Below, piece after piece: positions 17,242-27,221 of a stretch of DNA of 40,308 bases (positions within the stretch are counted from its first letter, which is position 1; each line of letters begins with the position of its first letter). Source of the stretch: Burkholderiales bacterium. Its GTDB lineage: Bacteria; Pseudomonadota; Gammaproteobacteria; Burkholderiales; Burkholderiaceae_C. A program made the translations under genes and the position numbers. The stretch lies in assembly GCA_019510465.1 (NCBI GenBank), contig JAEKKH010000151.1:1-40308 (forward strand), given 5' to 3'. Below the pieces are notes generated by a model that did not search any database, was not told the DNA's origin, and saw nothing but the letters and a program-made list of their open reading frames with translations.

Positions 17242-17754
17242 ATGCCTCGCGAGATCCTGACCGCCAACCCTGAACTCGACCTCGTGCTGGAACGCGTCAT
17301 CGACGTGCCGCGCCACCTGGCGTGGCGTGCATGGACCGAGCCCGAGCACATGGTCAAGTGGTTCTGCCCGCTGCCCTGGCGCACGACCGAGGCGCAGGTC
17401 GACCTGCAACCCGGCGGCATCTTCCAGACCACGATGCAGGGTCCCGAGGGACCGGGCTTCACCAACACCGGCTGCATCCTGCAGGTGGTCGACAAGGAAC
17501 TGCTGGTGTGGACGGGCGTGCTGGGGCCGGGCTTCCGGCCGCAGGACAAGGCGCTGTTCGCGGCGGTGCCGTTCATGATGTCGGCGCTGATCGCGTTCGA
17601 GGACGCCGGCAGCGGCACGAAATACACCGCCATCGCCCGCCACGGCGACGTCGCCGCGCGCCAGGCGCACGAACAGATGGGCTTCCACCAGGGCTGGGGC
17701 AAGGCGCTCGACCAGCTCGTCGAGCACGCCCAGGCCGGCCACTTCGGGCGGTGA
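17242..17754 (+). CDS. SRPBCC (AHSA1/START-like) domain protein
   Basis: A 170-residue protein of the Bet v1-like AHSA1 family. LVLERVIDVPRHLAWRAWTEPEHMVKWFCP is distributed as the typical first strand and helix (DVPRHLAWRAWTEPEHM), and the closing helix is GFHQGWGKALDQLVEHAQ. The fold makes a hydrophobic ligand cavity; the ligand is not known. The ATG at 17242 has AAGGAG with six-base spacing and is preferred over the in-frame GTG at 17221. Its stop is four bases before the following acetyltransferase start, so the two are probably cotranscribed. The 142 bases after metE hold no clear terminator. Confidence 0.88.
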   Translation: MPREILTANPELDLVLERVIDVPRHLAWRAWTEPEHMVKWFCPLPWRTTEAQVDLQPGGIFQTTMQGPEGPGFTNTGCILQVVDKELLVWTGVLGPGFRPQDKALFAAVPFMMSALIAFEDAGSGTKYTAIARHGDVAARQAHEQMGFHQGWGKALDQLVEHAQAGHFGR

Positions 17755-17758
17755 TCGC

Positions 17759-18292
17759 TTGAGCGGCATCCATCTCCGCCCCGTGGCGGCGGCCGACGCC
17801 GCCGCGCTGCTGCGCTTCGAGCTGGAACACCGCGCGTACTTCGAGCGCTGGGTTCAGGCCCGCGACCCGGCGTTCTACAGCGCGGACGGCGTGGCGGCCG
17901 CCATCGCCGCGGCCGAGACGGCCCGGGCCGCCGGCCAGGCGTTCCAGTACCTGGTCGTCGAGGGGCAGCGCATCGTCGGCCGCGTCAACCTCACCCACGT
18001 CCAGCGCGCGCACTTCCACTGTGCCGATCTCGGCTACCGCATCGGCGAGCAGGACGGCGGCCGCGGCATCGCGTCGCGCGCCGTGGCGCTGTGCCTCGAA
18101 CGGGCCTTCGGCGAGCACGGCCTGCTGCGCATCGAGGCGACCGCCCGTCCGGTGAACCTCGGCTCGATCCGCGTGCTCGAGCGCAACGGCTTTCGACGGT
18201 TCGGCCATTCACGCCGCAGCGTCGAGCTGGGCGGCCAGTGGCACGACCGGCTGCTGTTCGAGCGGCACCGCGACGAGCCGCCGGCGGCCTGA
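17759..18292 (+). CDS. GNAT family N-acetyltransferase (RimJ/RimL-like)
   Basis: A 177-residue GNAT-fold protein that would transfer an acetyl group from acetyl-CoA to an amine. It opens with SGIHLRPVAAADAAALLRFE, has the acetyl-CoA loop region YRIGEQDGGRGIASRAVALC and ends with the NLGSIRVLERNGFRRFGHS string typical of RimJ/RimL/SpeG-type enzymes. The start is a TTG at 17759, four bases after the upstream stop; I see no better ATG or GTG that retains the first strand. The substrate is unknown. It ends six bases before the converging histidine kinase gene. Confidence 0.85.
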   Translation: MSGIHLRPVAAADAAALLRFELEHRAYFERWVQARDPAFYSADGVAAAIAAAETARAAGQAFQYLVVEGQRIVGRVNLTHVQRAHFHCADLGYRIGEQDGGRGIASRAVALCLERAFGEHGLLRIEATARPVNLGSIRVLERNGFRRFGHSRRSVELGGQWHDRLLFERHRDEPPAA

Positions 18293-18298
18293 CGCGCT

Positions 18299-20479
<2,181 letters not shown>

Positions 20480-20634
20480 CGGCCGATTGTGATCCCGGTG
20501 CAGGCGCCGTGCAGCCCGCCATCGCGAGATCGGCCCGCGAACCGCCTCCCGCGGGGCCCGTCGGCGCCGCGAGCGGCGGCGGGCCTTGAATTCCCGGCCA
20601 TCGCCACCCACTTTCGAACTCGAAGGAGATTCCC

Positions 20635-21630
20635 ATGGGTGCCAACGATGCCTTCCTGCAGGACGCCTACTCGCGCACGGTCAGCGAGGTGGTCGAGCGG
20701 GTCGGGCCCAGCGTGGCCGCGGTGCGCCTGCATGGCGCGGGCGGCTCCGACGCCAGCCTGGGCGGCGGGTCCGGCTTCCTGTTCACGCCCGACGGCTACG
20801 TGCTGACGAATTCGCACGTGGTGCGCGCGGGCAAGCCGCCGGCGGGCGCGCGGCCCGGGTTGCGCCACCAGGTGTCGCTGGCCGATGGCCGCGAATTCGA
20901 CGCGCGCTGGGTCGGCGACGACCCCGACACCGACCTGGCCGTGCTGAGCATCGACGGACTCTCGCGCGGCGCGCTGGCGCACGCGCCGCTGGGCCGCTCG
21001 GCCGGCCTGAAGCGCGGCCAGATCGCGATCGCCATCGGCAATCCGCTGGGCTTCGAGCACACGGTCACGGCCGGCATCGTCAGCGCGCTCGGACGCAGCA
21101 TGCGCACCAGCACCGGCCGGCTCATCCCCGACGTCATCCAGACCGACGCGGCGCTGAACCCGGGCAACTCCGGCGGCCCGCTGCTCGACTCGAACGGCGA
21201 CGTCATCGGCGTCAACACCGCCATCATCCGCGGCGCGCAGGCGATCTGCTTCGCCGTGGCGGCCGACATCGCGCACTGGGTGATCCCGCAGCTGCTGCAG
21301 CACGGGCGCGTGCGCCGCGGCTACCTCGGCGTGGCGGGCCAGACGCAGGAACTGCACCGGCGCGTGGTGCTCACGTACGAGCTGCCGGCGTCCACCGGCG
21401 TGCGCGTGATGAACGTCGAGCCCGACAGCCCCGCCGCGCGCGTGGGCGTGCGCGAAGGCGACCTGATCGTCGGGCTGGACGGCGTGGCGATCCCCAGCGT
21501 CGATGCGCTGCACCAGGCGCTCGACGCCAGCCGCGTCAACCGCGATTGCGTGCTCAAGATCATCCGCGGGGTGCGCCAGCCCGTGCCGCTGTACCTGACG
21601 GTGCGGCCGCTGGAGGTCCTGCGGGCCTGA
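20635..21630 (+). CDS. HtrA/DegP-like trypsin-fold serine protease with one PDZ domain, no signal peptide
   Basis: A 331-residue S1C-type protease. The catalytic triad is His61 (TNSHVV), Asp100 (DTDLAVL) and Ser179 ([10 protein letters not shown]). The PDZ domain covers about 235-325 ([38 protein letters not shown]). The start [21 protein letters not shown] leads directly into the protease domain with no hydrophobic segment, so unlike DegP/DegS it appears cytosolic. AAGGAGA lies just upstream of the ATG, so the start is firm, and the AUG-proximal frame upstream encodes no signal sequence. A short palindrome TTCGA-AC-TCGAA (20613-20624) overlaps the leader. It is divergent from the hybrid kinase, which may regulate it, but that is only a guess from position. 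Confidence 0.92.
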   Translation: MGANDAFLQDAYSRTVSEVVERVGPSVAAVRLHGAGGSDASLGGGSGFLFTPDGYVLTNSHVVRAGKPPAGARPGLRHQVSLADGREFDARWVGDDPDTDLAVLSIDGLSRGALAHAPLGRSAGLKRGQIAIAIGNPLGFEHTVTAGIVSALGRSMRTSTGRLIPDVIQTDAALNPGNSGGPLLDSNGDVIGVNTAIIRGAQAICFAVAADIAHWVIPQLLQHGRVRRGYLGVAGQTQELHRRVVLTYELPASTGVRVMNVEPDSPAARVGVREGDLIVGLDGVAIPSVDALHQALDASRVNRDCVLKIIRGVRQPVPLYLTVRPLEVLRA

Positions 21631-21638
21631 CGGGGTTG

Positions 21639-21666
21639 ATATACACTTCATATATGGAACGTATAT
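21639..21666. promoter_or_regulatory. 28-bp AT-rich quasi-palindrome, probable operator of the ParD-like/map operon
   Basis: ATATAC at 21639-21644 pairs with GTATAT at 21661-21666, and the centre is ATATAT (21650-21655). Eleven of the 14 base pairs across the axis are complementary. It ends 13 bases before the ATG of the ParD-like gene and is a striking AT island in GC-rich DNA. A direct repeat ATATATGGA (21650-21658, 21663-21671) overlaps it, and TTGATA (21636-21641) plus TATATA (21662-21667) could be promoter boxes, though 20 bases apart. Ribbon-helix-helix antitoxins usually bind such palindromes to repress their own operon; that role here is inferred. Confidence 0.6.
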
Positions 21667-21679
21667 ATGGAGTGCCGAG

Positions 21680-21949
21680 ATGGGCATCGTGAAGATCTCC
21701 GACCTGATGCATGACAACCTGCGCGACGCCAGCGACGCGCTGAGCCGCTCGATCAACTCGCAGGCCGAGCACTGGCTGCGCGTGGGCATGCTGGCGGAAC
21801 TGCATCCCGAGCTGAACTACGGCGACATCTGCCAGCTGATGCTGCGCGACGCGCGCGCCGGCGGCGGCGGGCTGGCCTTCGTCAAGCCGGCGGTGGCCGC
21901 CGCGGCGTCGGCGACGGCCAGCAAGGTGATCCGAAAGGCCGCGCGATGA
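21680..21949 (+). CDS. ParD-like family protein (antitoxin-type ribbon-helix-helix)
   Basis: An 89-residue protein. It opens with a short strand and helix, GIVKISDLMHDNLRDASDAL, followed by SRSINSQAEHWLRVGM, the pattern of the ParD-like family related to RHH antitoxins (strand for DNA contact, then two helices). A second conserved part is ELNYGDICQLMLRDA. The C-terminal 25 residues are Ala/Lys-rich and probably disordered. GGAG lies seven bases before the ATG. The stop overlaps the start of a methionine aminopeptidase gene in ATGA, so the two are translationally coupled. No ParE/RelE toxin is present. Family assignment is fairly good; whether it acts as an antitoxin, repressor or something else is unknown. 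Confidence 0.75.
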   Translation: MGIVKISDLMHDNLRDASDALSRSINSQAEHWLRVGMLAELHPELNYGDICQLMLRDARAGGGGLAFVKPAVAAAASATASKVIRKAAR

Positions 21950-22740
21950 GGCGCGGCGCCAACCTGGTCAAGTCGCCCGAGGAGGTCTCGATGGCGCGCG
22001 CCGCGGGCAAGCTCGCTGCCGAGGTGCTGGCCATGATCGCCCCGCACGTCAAGGCCGGCGTCACCACCGACGAACTCGATCGCCTGTGCCACGAGCACAT
22101 CGTCGAGGTGCAGAAGGCGGTGCCGGCCAACGTCGGCTACCACGGCTATCCGAAGACGACCTGCATCTCGGTCAACCACGTGGTGTGCCATGGCATCCCC
22201 GGCGGCAAGGCGCTCAGGGACGGCGACATCCTCAACATCGACGTCGCGGTCGTCAAGGACGGGTGGTACGGCGACACCAGCCGCATGTACTTCGTCGGCA
22301 CGCCCGGCGTGCTCGCCAGGCGCCTGGTGGACACCACCTACGAGGCGACGGTCGCCGGCATCCGCGCCGTCAAGCCCGGCGCGACGCTGGGCGACGTGGG
22401 CCACGCGATCCAGCAGGTGGCCGAGAAGGCCGGCTTCAGCATCGTGCGCGACTACTGCGGCCACGGCATCGGCCAGATCTACCACGACGACCCGCAGGTC
22501 TGCCACTTCGGCCGCCGCGGCGAGGGGATGCGGCTGCAGGAAGGCATGGTGTTCACGATCGAGCCCATGGTCAACGCCGGCAAGCCGGGCACGCGCGAGC
22601 TCGCCGACGGCTGGACCGTGGTCACGCGCGACCACTCGCTGTCGGCGCAGTGGGAGCACATGGTGGCCGTCACGCATGACGGGTTCGAGGTATTGACACC
22701 CTGGCCGGACGGCACGGGCGCGTACGCCGCGATCGGTTGA
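21946..22740 (+). CDS. map: Type I methionine aminopeptidase
   Basis: A 264-residue metalloprotease that would remove the N-terminal Met from nascent proteins in the cytosol. All five metal ligands are present: Asp99 (NIDVAV), Asp110 (GDTSRM), His173 (GHGIGQ), Glu206 (TIEPMV) and Glu237 (QWEHMV). It has the VNHVVCHGIPG substrate-side segment. It is therefore predicted active. The main housekeeping map is usually beside rpsB/tsf; here those are absent and the gene is fused transcriptionally to a ParD-like gene, so this is probably a second paralogue under its own control. It lacks the N-terminal zinc-finger extension of some paralogues. Confidence 0.95.
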   Translation: MRRGANLVKSPEEVSMARAAGKLAAEVLAMIAPHVKAGVTTDELDRLCHEHIVEVQKAVPANVGYHGYPKTTCISVNHVVCHGIPGGKALRDGDILNIDVAVVKDGWYGDTSRMYFVGTPGVLARRLVDTTYEATVAGIRAVKPGATLGDVGHAIQQVAEKAGFSIVRDYCGHGIGQIYHDDPQVCHFGRRGEGMRLQEGMVFTIEPMVNAGKPGTRELADGWTVVTRDHSLSAQWEHMVAVTHDGFEVLTPWPDGTGAYAAIG

Positions 22741-22765
22741 GCGGGTAACAGGGCGTTTTCCTCTC

Positions 22766-22786
22766 GGGGAACTCCCCTAGGGAACC
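22766..22786. repeat. Short palindrome GGGGA-AC-TCCCC with a repeated GGGAAC
   Basis: GGGGA (22766-22770) pairs with TCCCC (22773-22777), and GGGAAC recurs at 22767-22772 and 22781-22786. It lies in the 131 bases between map and the prolyl oligopeptidase gene. It could be an operator for the peptidase or a small hairpin. The loop is too short and there is no T run, so it is not a convincing terminator. Confidence 0.35.
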
Positions 22787-22871
22787 TTGCCCAACACGCG
22801 TAATTGCTGACGGGAAGGGCCCGTCGCCGTTGGCATACTCCGCGCTCCGACAAGCCGCGTGAGTTTTGCCC

Positions 22872-25061
22872 ATGTCCCGTTCGAATCTGGCGCTGCGCAC
22901 GATCTGCGCCGCCCTGGCCGGCGCCAGCACCCTGGCCCAGGCCGCCGCGACCCCACCCCCGGTCGCGCCCGTGAAGGCCGTCGCCGATACCTACTTCGGC
23001 ACCACCGTCACCGACACCTACCGCTACATGGAGGACCTGTCGGCCCCCGACGTGCAGCAGTGGGCGAGGGCGCAGGCCGGGCACGCGCGCGAGGTGCTCG
23101 ACGCGATCCCGGGCCGCGCGCCGCTGCTGGCGCGCATCCGCGAACTCGACGACTCCGTCAGGGAGCGCGTGCAGTTCGTCGCGCTGTCCGGCGGCGGCCT
23201 CGTGTTCTACGAGAAGCGCGGTGCCGACGACAACCAGCTCAAGCTCTACGTGCGCCAGGGCTGGAAGGGCGCGGAGCGCCTGCTGGTCGACCCGGACGCC
23301 CTGGCCAAGGCCGATGGCGCACCGCACGCCATCGAGTTCTTCCAGGCATCCAACAACGGCAGGTACGTGGCCTACGCGATCTCCGCGGGCGGCTCCGAGG
23401 AGGCGGTCATCCACGTGATGGACGTGGCCACCGGCAAGGACGTGACCGCCCCGATCGACCGCGCGCACTACAGCTACGTCGCGTGGCTGCCGGACGACTC
23501 CGGCTTCTTCTACATGCGCCTGCAGGCGCTGCCCAAGGGCGCGCCGGAGACGGACAAGTACAAGCACGCCAGCGCGTGGTTCCACCGCATGAAGGGCGGC
23601 GCGCCCGACGTGGCCGTCGTCACCGCGGGCACCGACGCGCACCTGAAGATCGGCGCCGCCGAGATGCCGGTGGTCATGCCCGTGGTGGGCACGGGCTGGG
23701 CGGTGGCGATCCCGGCCAACGGCGTCGAGAACGAGATCGACCTCTACGCCGCGCCGCGGGGCAAGGCGCTCGACCCGCAGCTGAAATGGCGCAAGCTGGT
23801 CGGGCGCGAGTCGCAGGTGACCGGCTTCGCGATCCATGGCGACGACCTGTACCTGCTGACGCACCTGAACGCGTCGCGCTACAAGGTGATCCGCACCAGC
23901 ATGTCGCATCCCGACGTGCAGATGGCCGACGTCGTGGTGGCGCCGGGCGAGGAGGTGGTCGACCGCATCGCCGCGGCCAAGGACGGCCTGTACATCCAAT
24001 CGCGCGACGCCACCGTCGGCAAGCTGTACCGCCTGGCGTATGCGAAGGACGCCCGACCCGAGCCGGTGCGATTGCCCGCGTCCGGGGCCGTGACCATCGT
24101 CGACAGCGACCTCACGCGCGCCGGCGTCGTCGTCTCCATCGACTCGTGGACGCACGACGAGGCCTTCTACAGCGTCGCCGGCGACGGCGGCCCGGTGGCC
24201 GACACCGGCCTGCAGCTGGCGGGCCCCTTCGGCGCGCCGGCCGACCTCGTCGCGGAGGAGGTCAAGGTCAAGAGCCACGACGGTCTCGAGATCCCGCTGT
24301 CCATCGTGCACCGCAAGGACATGAAGCTCGACGGCGGCAACCCGCTGATCCTCGAGGCCTACGGCGCCTACGGCGTGGTCGACACGCCCGGCTACGCGCC
24401 GCGCCAGCTGGCCTGGTACGAGCTGGGCGGCGTCTACGCCACCTGCCACGTGCGCGGCGGCGGCATCTACGGCGAGAACTGGCACCTGGCGGGCAAGCAG
24501 CTGACCAAGCCCAACACCTGGAAGGACGCGATCGCCTGCGGCGAATGGCTGGTCAGGAACGGCTACACGAGCTCGGCGAAGATGGCGCTCGACGGCGGCA
24601 GCGCCGGCGGCATCACGGTCGGCCGCGCCATCACCGAGCGGCCCGACCTGTTCGCCGTCGCGGTGCCCGAGGTGGGCGTGCTCAATGCGCTGCGGGCCGA
24701 GACCTCGGCCAACGGCGTGCCCAACATCCCCGAGTTCGGCAGCGTCACCGACAGGCAGCAGTTCAACGCCCTGCTCGAGATGGACGCGTTCCATCACGTG
24801 CAGGACGGCGGCAAGTACCCGGCCACGTTGCTGACCACCGGCATCAACGACCCGCGGGTGCCGGCCTGGGAGTCGATGAAGATGGCCGCGCGCCTGCAGG
24901 CCGCGTCGGCCTCCGGCAAGCCGGTGCTGCTGCGCATCCAGTACGACGGCGGCCACGGCATCGGCTCGACGAAGAAGCAGCGTCAGGAACTGGCGGCCGA
25001 CCGCTGGTCGTTCATGCTGTGGCAGTTCGGCGACGCCCGCTTCCAGCTCGCGGCCGAGTGA
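22872..25061 (+). CDS. Prolyl oligopeptidase family serine peptidase (S9), exported
   Basis: A 729-residue S9A peptidase that cleaves short peptides after proline. Residues 1-26 are a signal peptide ending in AQAAA, so it is periplasmic. Next is the POP N-terminal segment (DTYFGTTVTDTYRYMEDL), then a beta-propeller, then the alpha/beta-hydrolase domain. The catalytic triad is Ser577 (DGGSAGGI), Asp660 (GINDPRV) and His695 (GGHGIGS). It has the usual POP size. The ATG at 22872 is chosen over the in-frame TTG two codons earlier. The nearest downstream gene converges 56 bases away. The canonical GGSxGG reads GGSAGG. Role in peptide scavenging is likely but not shown. Confidence 0.95.
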   Translation: MSRSNLALRTICAALAGASTLAQAAATPPPVAPVKAVADTYFGTTVTDTYRYMEDLSAPDVQQWARAQAGHAREVLDAIPGRAPLLARIRELDDSVRERVQFVALSGGGLVFYEKRGADDNQLKLYVRQGWKGAERLLVDPDALAKADGAPHAIEFFQASNNGRYVAYAISAGGSEEAVIHVMDVATGKDVTAPIDRAHYSYVAWLPDDSGFFYMRLQALPKGAPETDKYKHASAWFHRMKGGAPDVAVVTAGTDAHLKIGAAEMPVVMPVVGTGWAVAIPANGVENEIDLYAAPRGKALDPQLKWRKLVGRESQVTGFAIHGDDLYLLTHLNASRYKVIRTSMSHPDVQMADVVVAPGEEVVDRIAAAKDGLYIQSRDATVGKLYRLAYAKDARPEPVRLPASGAVTIVDSDLTRAGVVVSIDSWTHDEAFYSVAGDGGPVADTGLQLAGPFGAPADLVAEEVKVKSHDGLEIPLSIVHRKDMKLDGGNPLILEAYGAYGVVDTPGYAPRQLAWYELGGVYATCHVRGGGIYGENWHLAGKQLTKPNTWKDAIACGEWLVRNGYTSSAKMALDGGSAGGITVGRAITERPDLFAVAVPEVGVLNALRAETSANGVPNIPEFGSVTDRQQFNALLEMDAFHHVQDGGKYPATLLTTGINDPRVPAWESMKMAARLQAASASGKPVLLRIQYDGGHGIGSTKKQRQELAADRWSFMLWQFGDARFQLAAE

Positions 25062-25117
25062 GCGCGCGCTGCGCGGACCCGCCCGGTTGGCGCCGGCCAT
25101 CGGGGCGATGAAGGCGC

Positions 25118-25972
25118 TCAGGCCGGCGCCACGCACTTCCCGTTCGCGGCCAGTCGCGTGCCGTCGCATTCGCAGCCCTTGGCGGCCCGGGGCCGCGGCG
25201 TGACATCGGTGAGCGCGACGCGCGAATCGGCCGGGCAGACGACCCGCAACTGCACGTCGTTCTGGAACTGGTCGAAGCCCGGGCTGCCGTCGGCGTGCAC
25301 GCCCGCGCAATGCACGTCGCCCCATTCGTCCGGTGGTTCGGACAGCTTGTAGGCCTGCGGCGGCTCCTCGCGAGCCAGCAGCGCGGTGCATGCGGCGCGG
25401 TGATCCGGGAACTCCTGGCGGGCGTAGAAGAGGGCGGCGCGCCCGTCGACGAGTTGCACCGATTGGGCGATCCGGTGCGCCGTGATCGCGATGTCCCCCC
25501 GTTTCTCGAGATGGGCGACCAGACGCAGCTCGTTGCCTGCGAACTCGCCGGACATCGATTCGCGCAGGCCGTTGCCGGTGTCGAGGACGAAGGCGATCGA
25601 CTTGCCGTTGCGCTTGCCATCGCTGAGGGGCGCCGATCGGGCGTCTGCCTGCGAATTGCCGCCGAACCGGATCGTGCCGACGATCTGGTCGCCCGCGGCC
25701 TCCTGGAGCTCCAGGCGGATGAACTCGGGCCCCTTGAACGGATAGAAGGTGGCCTCCTCGTCCGACTTCCATTGCCCGGCGACGCTGGCGCCGCGGGCGG
25801 AGGGCAGCGCGTCCACGAGCTTGCGCACCGAGTCGGTGAAGCTCGCCAGCGCGCCGACGCCGAGCGCGGCGACGATGGCCAGGGCCGCGAAGCGGTTGTT
25901 GCGGATGCGGTCGAGCAGTCGATCGACCCGCGAGCGTCTGTCGGCGGGCTTGCGCACCGGAATCCTGGGCAT
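25118..25972 (-). CDS. Hypothetical single-pass membrane protein
   Basis: A 284-residue protein that I do not recognise. The N terminus is strongly basic (MPRIPVRKPADRRSRVDRLLDRIRN is split by Arg/Lys), followed by a membrane helix near 28-48 (FAALAIVAALGVGAL), so the remainder is probably periplasmic. Residues 65-175 look beta-rich (GQWKSDEEATFYPF, RLELQEAAGDQIVGTIRFGG), like a lipocalin-type or ligand-binding barrel. The C-terminal third has five cysteines (including VVCPADSR and GCECDG), probably disulphide-bonded. GAGGA lies seven bases upstream of the ATG. A candidate promoter is at 26037-26065. It is followed at 56 bases by the converging oligopeptidase gene. Confidence 0.75.
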   Translation of the reverse strand: MPRIPVRKPADRRSRVDRLLDRIRNNRFAALAIVAALGVGALASFTDSVRKLVDALPSARGASVAGQWKSDEEATFYPFKGPEFIRLELQEAAGDQIVGTIRFGGNSQADARSAPLSDGKRNGKSIAFVLDTGNGLRESMSGEFAGNELRLVAHLEKRGDIAITAHRIAQSVQLVDGRAALFYARQEFPDHRAACTALLAREEPPQAYKLSEPPDEWGDVHCAGVHADGSPGFDQFQNDVQLRVVCPADSRVALTDVTPRPRAAKGCECDGTRLAANGKCVAPA

Positions 25973-26036
25973 GGCGAAATCCTCGTGGTACGGGGCACCC
26001 CGAGCGACCCCTTGGCCGCCCGCGGCAATGGGTGGC

Positions 26037-26065
26037 TTTGTAGCGTGCGACCGGGCCGCAGGCAA
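26037..26065 (-). promoter_or_regulatory. Candidate sigma70 promoter for the membrane protein gene
   Basis: On the minus strand TTGCCT (26065-26060) and TACAAA (26042-26037) are separated by exactly 17 bases, 65 bases upstream of the ATG at 25972. Each box matches about four of six consensus positions. The spacing is ideal, but such pairs also occur by chance. Confidence 0.4.
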
Positions 26066-26118
26066 TCGTTGCCGCGGGCCGACGCGCCGCCGCCTCCCAC
26101 GATTGAAGGCCGCCGGCC

Positions 26119-27093
26119 TCAGGCCGCGCGCGTCACGCGCCGGCGTCCGCGCCCGCGCGCCGGGGCGCACGAGCGGTCGATCGCCGTGTCCCAGTACGGC
26201 GTCTCGCCGATCGCCTCGCGCAGGTGCGCGATGAACAGCCGAGCCTTGGCTTCGGAGGAGCGCCCCGGCATGCGCAGCGCGTGGATCGCCGGCAGCGACT
26301 GCGGGTCCGCCGGCTTCGCGTCGGGAAACAGCGAGACCAGCCGGCCGGCGACGATGTCCTCGCTGACGATCCAGCTGGCGAGGTACGCGATGCCGATGCC
26401 CGCCAGCACGGCCTGCAGCGTGCAGTCCTTGTCGTCGATGCGCAGCTTGCCGCGCACGGGCAGCGCGGCGCCGCGGTTGACGCCGGCGAAGCGCCAGGCC
26501 GGGCTGCCGGCGGTGGGCGCGGCGGCGGTGATGCATTCGTGGTGCACCAGGTCCTCCGGACGCGCCGGGCAGCCATGGCGCGCGAGGTACGCAGGACTGG
26601 CGACCACCAGCGGGCGCAGTGTGGCCAGGCGCGTGGCGACCAGGTCCGAGTCCGGCAGCACGCCGATGCGGATGGCGACGTCGACGCGCTGCTCGGCCAG
26701 GTCGACCAGCGCGTCGCTCACGTGGAGGTCGACCTCGATCATCGGGTAGCGCGCGAGGAAGCCCGCCACCGCCTGCGCCAGGTGGCGGCGGCCGAAGATG
26801 GTGGGCGCGGTGATGGTCATCGTGCCGCGCGGGTCGGCGTTGAGCGAGGCGAGGGCGTCCTTGGCTTGCGCGAGCTCGGCGAGGATGTTGCGGGCGCGCG
26901 GCAGGAACTGCTCGCCGGCGTCGGTGAGCATCACGCGGCGCGAGCTGCGGTGGAACAGCCGCGTGCCGATCTCGGCCTCCAGCCAGTCGATCCTGCGCGT
27001 GACCGAAGAGACCGCGACGGCCTGGGCCTTGGCCACCTGCGAGAAGCTGCTGGACGAGGCGACGGCGAGGAAGCTGTGCAGGGCGTCGATCAT
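26119..27093 (-). CDS. LysR-family transcriptional regulator
   Basis: A 324-residue LysR regulator. The N-terminal HTH is MIDALHSFLAVASSSSFSQV and VSSVTRRIDWLEAEIGTRLF. The effector-binding domain has TITAPTIFGRRHLAQAVAGF and VDVAIRIGVLPDS, the pattern of the DhcR/PcaQ-like group common in Burkholderiales. The tail is Arg/Ala-rich. It is divergent from the MBL-fold hydrolase gene, with inverted repeats between, so it probably controls that gene and itself. I start at 27093, where the family begins; the frame stays open for 24 more codons without similarity. The effector is unknown. Confidence 0.93.
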   Translation of the reverse strand: MIDALHSFLAVASSSSFSQVAKAQAVAVSSVTRRIDWLEAEIGTRLFHRSSRRVMLTDAGEQFLPRARNILAELAQAKDALASLNADPRGTMTITAPTIFGRRHLAQAVAGFLARYPMIEVDLHVSDALVDLAEQRVDVAIRIGVLPDSDLVATRLATLRPLVVASPAYLARHGCPARPEDLVHHECITAAAPTAGSPAWRFAGVNRGAALPVRGKLRIDDKDCTLQAVLAGIGIAYLASWIVSEDIVAGRLVSLFPDAKPADPQSLPAIHALRMPGRSSEAKARLFIAHLREAIGETPYWDTAIDRSCAPARGRGRRRVTRAA

Positions 27094-27103
27094 GGGTGTC
27101 GTG

Positions 27104-27120
27104 GTTGCGTTGATCGCAAC
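27104..27120. promoter_or_regulatory. Inverted repeat GTTGCG-N5-CGCAAC, probable LysR operator
   Basis: A perfect 6-bp inverted repeat with a 5-base spacer lies 10 bases upstream of the LysR start codon. It contains a T-N11-A core (27106 and 27118), the classical LysR-type recognition shape. It would let the regulator repress itself and act on the divergent gene. Confidence 0.6.
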
Positions 27121-27125
27121 GATGC

Positions 27126-27160
27126 TTTGCGAGAATTTGGATTGTTCTGGAAATCGCAAA
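27126..27160. promoter_or_regulatory. Inverted repeat TTTGCGA-N21-TCGCAAA between lysR and the MBL gene
   Basis: TTTGCGA (27126-27132) and TCGCAAA (27154-27160) are exact inverted repeats 21 bases apart in the 128-base divergent intergenic region. They may be half-sites for a second regulator dimer, or an activation site next to the hydrolase promoter. The right arm, ATCGCAAAA, is identical to one of the repeats in front of prpC. Confidence 0.45.
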
Positions 27161-27221
27161 ACCACACAATGCGATCCGCACCCCGACCGGCCGGCACGCC
27201 GGCCCTCAACGAAAGAACCCG

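Noticed and set aside
21680-22740. A classical ParDE toxin-antitoxin pair
   Set aside because: No ParE/RelE-type toxin frame lies on either strand. The coupled gene is clearly a methionine aminopeptidase, so the locus is not a standard type II system.
22479-25772. A very long open frame on the minus strand, antisense to map and the prolyl oligopeptidase gene
   Set aside because: Composition is Arg/Ala/Val/His-rich with no family motifs, and the opposite strand carries two complete enzymes with intact active sites. It is a shadow of GC-rich codons.
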